Notes: generated by a model not told the origin, from the letters alone. A stretch of DNA of 64,000 nt from Uloborus plumipes (GCA_038373865.1 JAXGGA010002818.1:1-64000), one strand, 5' to 3'. Numbered from the stretch's first letter, positions 34,241 through 46,406 are shown. Program-made: numbers and translations.

Positions 34241-36995
34241 TGGTAGCTAATGTGAAATTAGAGCACCAGCGAGCTACCGCATTTGGTACGGTACAGCTCA
34301 AAAATTTTGAGACAATGCTCGCTGATACTCGATACACTTGTCTACAATTTCTTGCAAATTTGCACGTTTAACCGTAATTATCTTACTCTTTTACAATATT
34401 CTCTAATTCCTCAGCTCTGAGTTAATAGACATTACCAATCAGGGTTGCCAAACTCAAGAGCTGCAAATACTGGAGAGGCTTCGACAATATGTTCTGTTAT
34501 TTCCTCGCTCAACAGAGCGGAATATTTTATTTTTATATCATGCAAATTTCGAAAAGTTTCCAACTACAGAATAAATAAGCAACCAAGATCTCAGAGAACT
34601 CCTTTTCATTATCTACTTATGGACTTTCGCAATCGAAACAGCGGTTTTTTTTTTCCAAACTAAACGTATAATGTTCTTTTAAAGCAGACATGCAAAGAAA
34701 ATAGTACAGATTTGGAAATAAATCGCATAACGTAAACGAAATTAGCGTTCAAACTGACATCTATCAACAAAAAGAAACTTAATAAAATCTAGCGAAATAA
34801 GATTTTTATTATTTTTTTTTTAAAGCAAGAGTTTAAGGAAAAGACTTTTCATAGTTTCTTATTAAAAAGGAAGTAAACGGAGAAAAGTGTAAAACAATAC
34901 ATAATCTTTTTCTATTCCCATTTTTCTATCTTTTTCTATTCCCACAAATTTTACTGAAATTAGCATCCATTTATAGTTTATCCTATGAAGAAAAAGAAAA
35001 GAAAATATTGTCACAGTAATTTGCTTCAAAAAATTACGCATGCAAAAAGAAGGAAATGCAAACATGGCATCGCTTTAGTAAAATTATAAAGTTTTAATTT
35101 TTCTTCTTTTTACTCTAAAAATACATTTTGCTTCCTTGTGTTTGAAATTACACATTTACATTTAATTGTTCAAATAACTTTTTACACATTGCAATGTAAT
35201 TTCATGGAAATGAAGTATTTTTTGCCCCTCAAATATCAGTTACATTAATTACCTTCATGTACATATTATGTTCCTTTGTTTAAAACGTTCGGTACGAGAA
35301 AGAATGATTCAGATTGCAAAAATGAGAGACATTTTACTTTTATTTGAAAAAAGAGTTTTAAATTTTATTTGAAATAGTTTATTCATTTAAAAATTTACAT
35401 TATTTCAGTCTATGTTTACTTTTTATTTTAATAATTCAAAATTCTATCATTTTAAAAATGAAAAGTTATGAATCTGAATAATATCAATTTAAATTACGAA
35501 ATTGTCAATTTATCCCAATAAATAGAATGTTCTCAAAGAATAAATATATTTTTTAGTTTTAAAGTTTTTTAATTTTAAATATTTTAGACTAAAATAATTT
35601 TTCTTTTTCAATATGCTTTCATATAACAGTTAGAAGAAAAAAAAAAGACAGTAAAAATCTACGTAATTAACTCAAAATAAATGTGCATATTTTATTATTT
35701 TTAAAAAGTTACTTTTTTGATGGAATAATTTCCAGAAATACATTATCATTCAAAATAACATTTTTTTTATTTGAATTTTCTCATATGCATTTCATTGCCG
35801 AGATAGCCTATCCGTGAATAAAATCATTTCTTGTTGTCATTTAGCCCATTTTCTCAAATTTATCATCAGTTCAATGTTTTTCAGTGAAAACAAAGATATC
35901 CATAACCTATACGAAAATATTTGGCTGCACGGGCACATAAAAGTTTTAGCACAATCTAATGCTTCAAAAAAGTTAAAGGGTTCTTTTTAACTGTTAAATT
36001 TATCTCTTTTTCACTGATATTTACTGTTTTTAAGTTTAGGCGGGGGGGGGGGGTGTCAGCTTTTTGCTATCATTTACAGGTCCATCCTGAAACTTATTTG
36101 ATCTTCGTTCACAATTATGTCACTCAAACGAGAGAAATATTACTTTTTTTTTCGCTTGACAGCTTTTATTGAATATTTATTGGAAAAATCTGAACATCTC
36201 TCAAACTAAACGCAACTATTTCTTCGCACTTCTTCTGTGCCGCTATATCTTGCTTTATAGAATGGTTCAGAAATAGTTCATGAAAGAATTTTTTTTCATG
36301 CATCGTTTAGCCAGCGAATGGTATCATGAACATTAACAAATTAGCTAAAAATAGAAGCAACAAAAAGGGAAACACTTTTGTAGAATAAACAAAGGAGTTC
36401 TGTCAAGAACTAAACGAGCCTACTTTCACATTTACCATCATCCACATTCTAACACTCAATCAATATTCTCTGAATTGCCTAAACCTGCAAATGTATATCA
36501 AACATATATTTCTAGCACTTACTCCTGATTTCTAAAAACAAAATATCCCTTTCTCAAAAAAAAAAAAAATAGTTTGAATCCGTCTCTTCACTCAACAGTT
36601 ATTAGAAGGGGACAGGTTGTTTGAACGGTTCAAAGCTGAACGACAAATCGTTTAAATTGAAAAGTCAAATATGGGAATGAGATGTTTTCGCCGAGATCTT
36701 TGGGGAAAAAAAAACTAAGTTTATTCAACTCGGACTACTGATTCAAAAGTTATTAGAGAGAAGGGGGGACAGATAGACCGAAAGATGGACAAAAACACAT
36801 TTTCCAGACCTCAAAAACCTACTTTCCAATTTTTATTTTCAGATATTTATTTACTTATTTTATTTATGGTTTTGACTTTTGTTCTTCGACCGATATTTTT
36901 AAAATGCATTAAGTACTTTTATCGGTTTTCTTTTTTTTTTTTTTTTGTCTTTCTTTTACATTAGCGGGAAAGTAGACTAGAAAACCCTCACTTAT
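34241..36995. other. AT-rich stretch, no gene recognised
   Basis: 36690-36800 (GAAAAAAAAACTAAGTTTATTC, then AGAGAGAAGGGGGGACAGATAGACCGAAAGATGG region) resembles the 3' tail of a retroelement ending in a degenerate tetranucleotide array, but no coding part is present. A G-run lies at 36042-36053. No other feature is supported. Confidence 0.4.
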
Positions 36996-37260
36996 AATTG
37001 GGGCAAGTGGATAAAGGTGATATGTGACATTCGAATTTCGCCGATTTACACAAATTCAAATTAGTGTGTGTTCAATTGTATTAACTCACAAACACAATTG
37101 AAGGGGCAAGTGAATAAAGGTGATACGTGACAATATTTTAAATTTCTAGAAAAAAGCTTTCAAAAAATAAAAACTATTACCTTATCACCTTCATCCAAGG
37201 CAAAAAGTATGTTTTTCAAAAATTGTCACATATCACCTTTATCCGCTAGCCCCTTCAATT
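36996..37260. mobile_element. MITE family AATTGAAGGGGCAAGTGG, copy 2
   Basis: Same terminal and subterminal words as 30643-30918, including the extra direct block GAAGGGGCAAGTGAATAAAG at 37099. The left end lacks three bases (ATTGGGGC for ATTGAAGGGGC). Confidence 0.8.
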
Positions 37261-38094
37261 TTCTAACTGCTTACTCACTAAGATATTTAGATTATCTTTA
37301 TCTTACTATCTCACCAATTCAAGAGAATTTTCGTTAATCGTTTTGAAACTTCTTTTTCGGCGCATTCCAGGGAGCATTTTTTTTTAAAATTATCTTTTAA
37401 TTTTATTCAAGTTTTTGAAATTCTCTGTCATTTTCTGACATAGTAACAAACAAGTATGATAAAAACTAGACTGAATTTCAAACAATTAATTCTATGATAA
37501 TTTTGAAACTACCAAACCTAAATGTACCAATTAGGGAATGAAGTGTGCAAAAAAAAAATAATAATAATAATAATAAATAATAATTCTGACTGAAACAAAG
37601 TAAACAAATGTGTATAAATTCATGATTCACAATAAACTTTTTGCGCAATCATTTAACTTTATATCAAACTTAAAATTTTGTCTGTGATATTAACTTCAAC
37701 GAATGAGGAAGTTCTTGTAAAGTTTGTTACGGCCACTAACAGATTGCTTGAGATTTCTGAAAATATTTATTTACTATTCATTATGCAAAGTACTTGAAAG
37801 TTTAAGAAATTAGAGTCTAAATCGTAGCTGCAACTTTTCAACATGTCTGACTCTTGTCTTAAATATAAAACAGTAACTTGAGGCAAAAGTTTGGCGAATA
37901 TTATGTAAAATGGTTCGTGGTTGGGGGAGTGAATTGGATTAATTAAAAGGAACGATTTCTTTGTATTTATTTGGCTTTTATTCTCATTCTTTCCATCTTC
38001 TTTTTCAAAGTTAGTTTCTCAGTGGGGTGAAGTATAGCACATATTAGTTAGTATAATTATTATTTTATTATTACTACTATTAAAATCTGTTCGC
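37261..38094. other. AT-rich stretch, nothing recognised
   Basis: A short (TAA)n lies at 37557-37582. No gene or element end seen. Confidence 0.5.
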
Positions 38095-38138
38095 GTCTGT
38101 CTGTCTGTCCGTCTGTCTCTCTGTCTGTCTGTCCGTCT
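38095..38138. repeat. (TCTG)n-like microsatellite
   Basis: TCTGTCTGTCCG-type repeats. Followed by GAAGCTTGAACTCCTCAAAAAC, a context common next to retroelement tails, but no coding region is present. Confidence 0.8.
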
Positions 38139-38261
38139 GAAGCTTGAACTCCTCAAAAACCGCTAAGCGTAAAGAATCAAACGTAATACCATTCGATTCA
38201 AAATTTTCTAAGGAAGACAATAAGACTAACCGCGTAATTGTACGACGTTAATTAGCTGAGA

Positions 38262-39030
38262 TATTAATTAAAACGTTAATTAAATTCTTTGCACTTTTAA
38301 AATAAATTCTTTGCACTTTTAAAATTCCAAGACATTTATTTCTTTCCGTTGCCATTTTAAATTAAAGCGTTAATTAAATTATTGCACTATTTAAAATTCC
38401 AAGACTTTTATTTCTTACCTTTGCTATTTTGAATTAAAACGTTAATTAAATTATTGAACTATTTAAAATTCCAAGACTTTTATTTCTTACCGTTGCCATT
38501 TTTAATTAAAACGTTAATGAAATTATTGAACTATTTAAAATTCCAAGACTTTTATTTCTTTCCGTAGCCATTTTAACTTAGGGCCGAATTCAAGTGAAAC
38601 ACCATTGCAGTCGCTTCGAGGCGATCGCATATTGCAACCGCTACTGTAAGTCGAATTCAAGTGAATTCGTTTCACTTGAATCCAAATTTTGGAATTTGCG
38701 ATTGCATTGGTGAGTTGCGATCGTCCGTGTTTCACTTGAATTCCTGCCTTAAAGCGTTAATTAAATTGCTGTTAAAATTCCAAGACTTTTATTTCTTACC
38801 GTTGCCATTTTAAATTAAAACGTTAATTAAATTATTGAACTTTTTAAAATTAAAGAGTGTTATTTCTTTCCGTTGTCATTTTAAATTAAAGTGTTAATTA
38901 AATTATTGAACTATTTAAAATTCCAAGACATTTATTTCTTACCGTTGCAATTTTAAATTAAAACGTTAATTAAATTATTGAACTTTTTAAAATTTAAGAG
39001 TGTTATTTCTTTCCGTTGTCATTTTGAATA
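38262..39030. repeat. Tandem array, ~70-90 bp units
   Basis: About eight units carrying ACGTTAATTAAATTATTGAAC (starts near 38271, 38364, 38441, 38510, 38753, 38821, 38891, 38961) and CCAAGACTTTTATTTCTTACCG. A Harbinger-like MITE (38581-38748) interrupts it, after which the same unit phase resumes. Confidence 0.85.
38581..38748. mobile_element. Harbinger-like MITE, copy 1
   Basis: Ends GGGCCGAATTCAAGTGAAAC and GTTTCACTTGAATTCCTGCC, with a 3-bp duplication TTA at 38578-38580 and 38749-38751. The interior holds GCGATCGCATATTGCAACCG-type inverted words. The 3-bp TWA-type duplication suggests PIF/Harbinger. It sits inside the tandem array. Confidence 0.75.
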
Positions 39031-39069
39031 CGTGTTACAACAAAGTTCTAACAGTTGTTTTTATTCTAA

Positions 39070-39383
39070 GGCATTGATTCAAGTGAAACACCATTGCAAT
39101 CGCTTCGAATTGCAATCGCTACTGGAAGTGAATTACATTATCATCAACTTAACTTGGCACTGACGTTACTACGGGTGGAGCCAATAAGAGCTCACAAGCA
39201 GTCAGTGATCTCCTCTTATTCGCCAAGTAGGCTGTGACGTTTTTTCTAGCTCGTTTTTCATAGGCAAACGTCACGCAAACGTCACGCTGACGTCACGATG
39301 TTTTTATCAAGAAACGTTCTAATGTAATTCATTTCCAGTAGCGATTGTAATTTGCGATCGCCTGTTTCACTTGAATTCCTGCC
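39070..39383. mobile_element. Harbinger-like MITE, copy 2, longer
   Basis: Starts GGCATTGATTCAAGTGAAAC and ends CACTTGAATTCCTGCC with TAA at 39067-39069 and 39384-39386. Unlike copy 1 it has a further inner inverted pair (CTGGAAGTGAATTACATTAT and its near-complement around 39326) enclosing CGTCACG repeats. Confidence 0.75.
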
Positions 39384-39579
39384 TAATTAATCTATATATA
39401 TAAAAGAAAGTCGTGTTAGTTAACCTATTTATAACTCAAGAACGGCTGTACCGATATGGCTAAAAATTGGTGGGTAGGTAGCTTAGAGCCAGGAGACGGA
39501 CATAGGCTACAATTTATTTCTGTCAGTTACATAAATAGAAAAAATGTCTTATTGACTTCGCCTTTTTTGACACCTCCAT

Positions 39580-40863
39580 TAGGGCTGCGACATCGATGTC
39601 GATGTTTTGGAAACATCGATGTTTTTGCTAAAACATCGATGTTTTTACCATCGATGCTTGAGGGTCGATGTTTTTCCAACATCGATGTTTTGGGTTCGAT
39701 GTTTTTTCGATGTTGATGTTTTATAATCCAGCAAAAAAAGTTTGCTAAAAATATGCGATGAGTAGACATATTAAGAAGTTTTCATCCTTAATCAGAAGTT
39801 TCAGTATTAATCTCATTGGAAAGCATTTTCCATGATTATTATCGATGTTTGCTCTCGATGTTTCTAAAATATTTCTAATTTACTTTCGCCGTTTTTTTAA
39901 ATTTAATTAATTGTTATGTCAGTTTTATATTTCAGCAAAAGAAAAAAAAACCAAGATATGCGGCCATCGTTAATCAGACATTACACAATCATTCTCGTTA
40001 GAAGTCGTTTTTGATAGTTACCATCGATGTTTTGAGGTCGATGTCTTTTAATGATCGCTGTTTTTTTCTTTCGATGTCTGTTTTACCCTTCAGTAAAAAG
40101 CAAGAAAAATATGCAATAAAAAAGATTCATCTTCAACAGATGCAATATTTATCGTATTGAAATAATGTTTTTTTTAAACTATAAACGATGATTTACGGTA
40201 AACAATTTTTAAACAACGTTGTTTTTAAAGCAGTGAGTAACCGCCCCTAAGCAAGGGCTAAGGCAAAAACATACAATACACCGCCAACTCGACCATTTCG
40301 ATCCATGGACAGCTGTTTCGAGCTTATTCTGCTCTCATCAGCATGGAATACGAATTAGTCGAGTTGGAGGCAAAAATCCTCTTATAGCAGAGAGAGCCAA
40401 AAAAAACTTTTTTTTTTTTTATCTCTCTCTGCTATATAATCCATGGATCGAAATGGTCGAGTTGGCCGTGTATTGAACGTTGTTTTTGTTTTACTTTTGA
40501 AATTTTTTTCGATAACGGTGTTTTACATTTCAGCAAAAAAAAAATTAATGAAAATATGCGATAATAAAAATAACACACTTTATCAACATTTGCAGTATCG
40601 ATATCATACGGTTGATGTTTTTCAGGAGACAAACGATTAATTTAATTGAGTGATATAAAGATGCGCAATGTATTGGGGAGTTACTGTATTACTGTACATT
40701 TAAATGTTTAAGCAATTTATATAAAAAAAGATCGATGTTTTGAAACATCGATATTTGAAAACATCGATGTTTTTTGGTCGATGTATCAATACCATCGATG
40801 TCTTAATTTCGATACATCGATGTCTTGAAACATCGATGTTTTGCCTTCGATGTCGCACCCCTA
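39580..40863. mobile_element. hAT-like element rich in ACATCGATGTTTT words
   Basis: Starts TAGGGCTGCGACATCGATG and ends CATCGATG...TCGCACCCCTA, with a perfect 8-bp duplication ACCTCCAT at 39572-39579 and 40864-40871. More than a dozen ATCGATG words lie near both ends in both directions. A family B repeat sits in the middle (40231-40475). There is no transposase frame. Confidence 0.9.
40231..40475 (+). repeat. Dispersed repeat family B, copy 4, with hairpin end
   Basis: CAGTGAGTAACCGCCCCTAA, ACAATACACCGCCAACTCG, GGACAGCTGTTTCGAGC and CTCATCAGCATGGAATACG match the other copies. After a T-run at 40408-40420 the block AATCCATGGATCGAAATGGT, GAGTTGGC repeats the early part in inverted order, making a hairpin. 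Confidence 0.7.
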
Positions 40864-41270
40864 ACCTCCATGGCTGAGCGACATAAAGCACACGTTCTGG
40901 CAGCTTCCGGTGCTCAGCAAACAGGTTGTAAGTTAGCGGTGCGTTGAGTGTTATTTGACTTTTTTGTGAAGTAAATTATAAACAAACGCGTTACTTCCCT
41001 TGAAATTTATATGTGATAAGCTGTCAGAAATGATTGTCACTTAAAAGTTTTTACGCCTCTGAGGCTGAAAGGTAGAAAGAGCTTGATGGGATGGCTCCTG
41101 CAGTGCAGTTAAAGAGGTTGTTCTTCTCAGTACTATTCTATTTTCTATATATATAAAAGAAAGTCGTGTTAGTTACACTATTTATAACTCAAGAACGGCT
41201 GTACCGATATGGCTTAAAATTGGTGGGTAGGTAGGTAGCTTAGAGCCAGGAGACGGACATAGGCTATAAT

Positions 41271-42478
41271 TAGGGATTGCAATACCGGAGCAAAAACACA
41301 ATACCGGTATTCGGTATTTTTAAAACGCCAATACCGGAATACCGGTATTAATACCGGTATTTGAAATTTTTCAAAAAAAGAAAGAAAACATATTTGTTTT
41401 GTTGTAGTGTTTAGTAATTTACACAAAAATATAAATTATCTTATGCAAATATAATATGGAAGAACAAATATTTTGGTCAAATAATAATAAATGCAAAACA
41501 GTGAGCAATGTATGACATTAAAAAGAAAAAAAAAACAGATAAAATTAATCATTTTTTCAACACAAAAAATAACAAAACGTATAGTAGAGTACAAAAAATT
41601 CTGCCTGGTGTCAATATCAATTGAAAAAAAAGAACTTTCTCCAATGCTGATTTTTAAAATAAGATCTTAAAAAACACAAAGCTTCTATCGAACTGTCATT
41701 CAATCTGGAGCGAATTTTTGTACATATAGTTCCAGCAGCTGAAAATGCGCACTCGAAATCGACGCTGGTAGGGGGGGGGGAGTATTGTTAACAATGCGCG
41801 ATAGGTGCGCTCCAAATAACCCCGAAGTCCTTCGTCTTCAAATAATTGTATTTCTCTTCTGATCTTTTTGGAAACATCTGTTTTCGGTGCTATACTAGTA
41901 CTGTTTGTGGCAATTTTCTTATTTATGGCTTGCTGTAACTTTTCCTGGAGAGACAATTCTTCTTCAACTTCAATATCATCTTCATCAATTTGTTCTTGTT
42001 CAGGAAGAGTTCGTTGTTGCTTGCTTTTCCAAACATTGTTGAAGGAAATTTATGATGAATGTGACAACATTTGATCGCGTTATTTTTTTTCCTTCTCTCT
42101 CTGTTTCTTTTTGAATTCACTAAAATTATGCAAATACCTCAAAATATCTTCCAGTTCATTATGTCGTTCCTCTGTACGTATTTTCAAAGCACTGTACAAT
42201 TCTTTGGCTAGTGGAGTGTCTTGCTCGTTTAGTGACTGCAGCATAAAGTTGATTATGGCATTCGCTGTTAATAAGTTAGAATCCTTCCGATATAAAGCCT
42301 CCACTGCTAGTTTTATGGGAAGCAGAGCAGATACTTATTCATTCAAAAATTATTCATTTTTTTCCCTAATACCGAAAATACCGGTATTTTGCCTCAGAAA
42401 ATACCGGTATTTTGAGATTGGAAAATAGCTCGAAATACCGGTATTCGGTATACCGGTATACCGGTTTTGCAATCACTG
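41271..42478 (-). mobile_element. hAT element with AATACCGGTATT words and a transposase relic
   Basis: Starts TAGGGATTGCAATACCGG and ends CCGGTTTTGCAATCACTG, with a perfect 8-bp duplication GCTATAAT at 41263-41270 and 42479-42486. AATACCGGTATT words repeat near both ends. It carries the C-terminal part of its transposase on the minus strand. Confidence 0.93.
41655..42304 (-). pseudogene. hAT transposase C-terminal half, frameshifted
   Basis: From 42304 leftward are an open stretch (MEALYRKDSNLLTANAIINF, LAKELYSALKIRTEERHNEL), a shifted stretch including KKIRREIQLFEDEGLRG, and then the diagnostic dimerisation domain PPTSVDFECAFSAAGTICTK and IRSRLNDSSIEALCFLRSYF. The domain is reached only by a frameshift at the G-run 41771-41780. 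It is the hATC region in which the SxxxxERxFSxAG pattern is read here as SVDFECAFSAAG. The upstream zinc-finger and catalytic residues are absent, so the element is non-autonomous. Confidence 0.88.
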
Positions 42479-42731
42479 GCTATAATTTATATGTGTCAGT
42501 TACATAATTAAAAACTGTCTTATTGACTAAGCCTTTTTACTAAGCCTTTTTTGACACCTCCATGGCTGAGCGACATAAAGCACACGTTCTGGCAGGTTCC
42601 GGAACGCAGTAAATATGTTGTAAGTTAGCGGTGCGTTGAGTGTTATTTGACTTTTTCGTGAAATAAATTTTCACAAACGCGTTACTTCCCTTGAAATTTA
42701 TATGTGATAAGCTGTCAGAAACGATTGCTCA

Positions 42732-42990
42732 TTCCTAGGATCCCGATGATCCCAACCGATATGCCGTTTGAATTTAAAAGACTTCAATTTCCGATCCGTC
42801 TTGCATTTGTCATGACCTTTAACAAATCACAAGGCCAATCCTTAAAAGTTTGTGGTTTGAATCTAGAACATCACTGATTTTCCCTTGGTCAATTAATTAT
42901 ATGTGGCATGTTTACGGGTCGGAATACTATCTGCGTTGTTTCTTTTTGCGCCTGATAATAAAACAAAAAATTTGTGCATAACAAGGTACT
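42732..42990 (+). pseudogene. Helitron PIF1-type helicase C-terminus relic
   Basis: Conceptual translation gives IPTDMPFEFKRLQFPIRLAF, then VMTFNKSQGQSLKVCGLNLE, HH*FSLGQL, and after a frameshift NKKFVHNKVL. The family consensus QFPxxLAFAMTINKSQGQSL is the helicase motif near the C-terminus of Rep-helicase proteins of Helitrons. A stop at the HH*FS position and a frameshift after GQL show it is dead. Its presence supports calling 41144-43142 a Helitron. Confidence 0.9.
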
Positions 42991-43442
42991 TTAGTGAAGA
43001 GCAACCTATGTACTAAAATACAGAAACAATAATGAATGATTAATGTAGGTACTTTTTTTTTTTTTTTTTGTATTTTCTAATAATAAAAAAATTTTCTTAT
43101 TTATTGCCTTTAAGGCGGAACAGAGTTCACCGGGTCAGCTAGTGACTGATTTTTTTTTCTCTGGTATCATTTTGAAAATGTGCTTTTAAATAAAATTGCA
43201 ACTGCTGTTTCTAGCAGAGACTTTTTTTTTTGGCTACGATCCAAATATTAAAACAACTTTTTCGTTTAAAATTTTGCAATTAATTTAACAGGAAGAAAGC
43301 GGTTTGGAAATAATTGTTTTGGGTAAGGAATTTTATTTTTTATTTAGGAAGAGTGCTAAGTATGCACTACTAGACATCGTCTTTATTTCTGAGGAAGCAT
43401 GTGAAAATAATTCGATTGACTTTTTGATGCAGGAAAGCTTTT

Positions 43443-43723
43443 TAGCGAGCCGCTTTAGCGGGGAGTAGTTTGTCGAAACTTTCCTCGCTGCTGTAAAGGC
43501 GAGCCGCCTTGACGGCGAGTAGGTTAAACTTTAGTTAGTTAAACTTTAGTAGGTTAAAGTGATTAAACTTTCCTCGCTATTTTAAAGGCGAGCCGCCTTG
43601 GTGGTGAGTAGGTTGTTTAAACTTTCCTCACTGCTGTAAAGGCGAGCCGCCTTGGCGGCGAGTAGTTTTCTCACACTGCCTTCACTACATTAAAGCCCGT
43701 GCAACGCCGGGCTACACAGCTAG
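43443..43723 (+). mobile_element. Tandem GCGAGCCGCCTT units ending in a Helitron-type hairpin
   Basis: Four GCGAGCCGCxTT...GGCGAGTAG units start near 43445, 43499, 43588 and 43643, each with a GCGAGCCGCC/GGCGGCGAG hairpin. They are followed by CCCGTGCAACGCCGGG and a tail CTACACAGCTAG ending at 43723. The end is like that of a Helitron but differs from the 43142 end, so a second family is present. No 5' end is assigned. Confidence 0.65.
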
Positions 43724-44009
43724 CTATTATTATTATTATTTGCTATATATAAGCAAAACTCTCCCGAGTTTAACTGTTTTATGAATTTTGGACATCGTTT
43801 TCTAAAATTCCTAAATGTTTCTGCTGGGAGGATGGAATACCTCTGATTAATGACTACTCCATTCTCATTCAGTATTATTATTACTATTGTTGTTGTAGTT
43901 ACCCAGGTATCACAAATAACCTTTAAACGTTTTATAAACGTTTTTAAGCGGTTGTTACAACGTTAATAACCATTTTACAACCTTTAAAAAACGAAGTGTG
44001 CTACTTGGG

Positions 44010-44335
<326 letters not shown>

Positions 44336-46406
44336 CAGTCAAGGAGATTGATTATTAATCTCATTTCGCTCAAAACTGTCTCCATCTCTGACTGTTCAAT
44401 ATGTGTTTGTATGTCATGTTCAATTCATTCACTAGACTAAGGCACTTTTTTTCGTTTCAAGACCTCCAAAATGCTTGATGAAGAGCTAGGAAAGTTCTCC
44501 TAATTTTAAAGCATAGTTATGTATAAATCAGTTTAAATGTTTTTACTGCCATGTGCCAAATGCTGTCATTTTGAACGATGCTATGAATTTTTTTTAATGG
44601 AATTGCACTTAAGTGTTCCTTTACTGGTCGCTCTATTGCGGTTGGAATTATTTTTTTAAATAAAACATTTTGCTTAAATGTGCTTATGAATAAGAAATGT
44701 ATCCTATAGTATATTTTACATTTAAGCTAATACAAAGAGGCAGAGGCATTATGTATAAAAATAAAATGTTAATGTGTTGGCTACAGACGTATTTAATAGT
44801 GTAAGGCAGGGCAAGAACTAAAAAAGATTGAGAGCCGCTGAATTATCTTGCTCTTTAGTCTAATATTTAAGATCTCCATTGTAGGCCATGTGGGTGAAAT
44901 TTTTCAGTTGTGCTCTAATCTTCTAGATAATGCTTTCAATTTATCTATGGACTTCACACCGCTCATATACACATCGAGCAAATAGAAAAATCGCCCTACT
45001 CAATAGTTAATAGTTACAAGTTCTTCATGTCAAGTAGTAACAATTCATGTTCAATCACTCTTAAACTATACAAGTCATTATTGTAAACTGATGTTTTGAC
45101 TGTAATATGCATAATCTTTCCATTATCGTCATCTTGGCTTAATATTATGACATTGAAGCAGTGACAGAATTATACATTCGAGGGACCGTTGCAAGGCATT
45201 TTTGGAACAACTTAAATTTAAAATTTTAGTCTTTGTTACCTTATGGAATCCAAAATTTTTAAATGTTTCTATTGACCTTACCCCTCCCCCACCCCTTTAA
45301 TGCCCCGTTTCTCTACTTTGAGGAACAACTGAAATGCAAAAGGAAAAACTGAACTAAAATACATTTTATAAAATTGAAAGAGAACTGCGTTTTTAAGTTT
45401 CTTTTTACCTCTTTCAGTTTTAATTACTGTTTTTGTTAGGCAATTAGTCACACTGACAACGGTTTCTTCTTCAGTGTAACATTTTTTATTTTTGTTGCAA
45501 GACCAACGTACAAGCTATTGTGATAGCTTCGAACCTGCACAAAAGAAATTCCTTTTAATAAAAATGCTTTTAACTCTTGTAATTTAATTTAATGTCCGAA
45601 AATGCCTGAACACGCTACTTTTCAACAGGAATCCCCAGTGCTGGATAAGGATTAGATTGTTGAGAGTCGCTCTTGTGTGCTTAGAACAAGAATTTACTGT
45701 TTCCAAAGGAAGCCTCTTGGGGGGAAAGAAACGAAACTCAAGCTATTAAATTGGATTTGTATATACTCGTTCAAGACGGTTTTGAATTATATCCATGTTA
45801 AGAATGTCATAGAGTGTTTATTCTTATGTTTAGTATTTAAAGATTAAGTATGTTTGTCATTGAATTACCAAAAAGGGGAGGGGAATAAAGTCCACATTTT
45901 TTTTTTTAATTGAAGAGCTCGTTTTAAAATGACGTCAGGTCAATCTTTTCTATTCTTGAAAAAACTGTGTGACGGAAAGATAATTTTTCCCAGTATCTTA
46001 TGGATGACAACAACATTTAATTGTAGGGATAAAAGAATCCCGGCAGTGTAGTTATTCAGAAATAAGAAAAGATAAACAATGACTAACGTTAAATTTTTTT
46101 CCGAAAGAACGATTTGTTCTTTCTGACACATATTTTTCGAATTAGCGAACATGGAAAGAATTTAAATTATCATCAAAAAATATGAATGATTGATGCCGTT
46201 TAGTTTTGCAGTTGGTTTTGGTATGATTTACTAGCTTTATGGAGATAAACTTAATGGCTTCTTGACCCACAGCTGTGCCTGCTGACACAGGAGAAAAGAC
46301 ACAATTTCCAGAAATTTTACACTGCGGCTCATAAATGTAATTTCATTTTCATTTGGAGGATTATTGTCATTAACTTTTCAAATGTACTATTTTTCTTTCG
46401 CAGTTA
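44336..46406. other. AT-rich stretch, no gene recognised
   Basis: Around 44560-44640 the sequence loosely resembles 30200-30300 (AACGATGCTATGAATTTTT versus GACGCTATGGATTTTT), possibly an old dispersed repeat. A pyrimidine-rich patch CCCCTCCCCCACCCC lies near 45284. No gene is supported. Confidence 0.4.

Larger units (their letters stand above)
39391..41143 (+). mobile_element. Helitron copy 1, 5' end and body, no 3' end
   Basis: It begins TCTATATATATAAAAGAAAG after AA, the 5' TC end of a Helitron, followed by TATAACTCAAGAACGGCTG, shared with the copy at 41144. A hAT element (39580-40863) is nested in it. After the hAT the body matches copy 2 through AAGCTGTCAGAAATGATTG (about 41034), then diverges into ~100 bases not found in copy 2. 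No CTRR hairpin precedes the next 5' end at 41144, so this copy is truncated or read-through joined. Confidence 0.75.
41144..43142 (+). mobile_element. Helitron copy 2, both ends present
   Basis: The 5' end is TCTATATATATAAAAGAAAG at 41144 and the 3' end is AGAGTTCACCGGGTCAGCTAG at 43142, followed by T. A GCCTTTAAGGC hairpin lies ~30 bases before the end. It contains a nested hAT (41271-42478) and a PIF1-type helicase relic (42732-42990). Without the hAT it is about 0.8 kb, so it is a non-autonomous deletion derivative. Confidence 0.8.
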
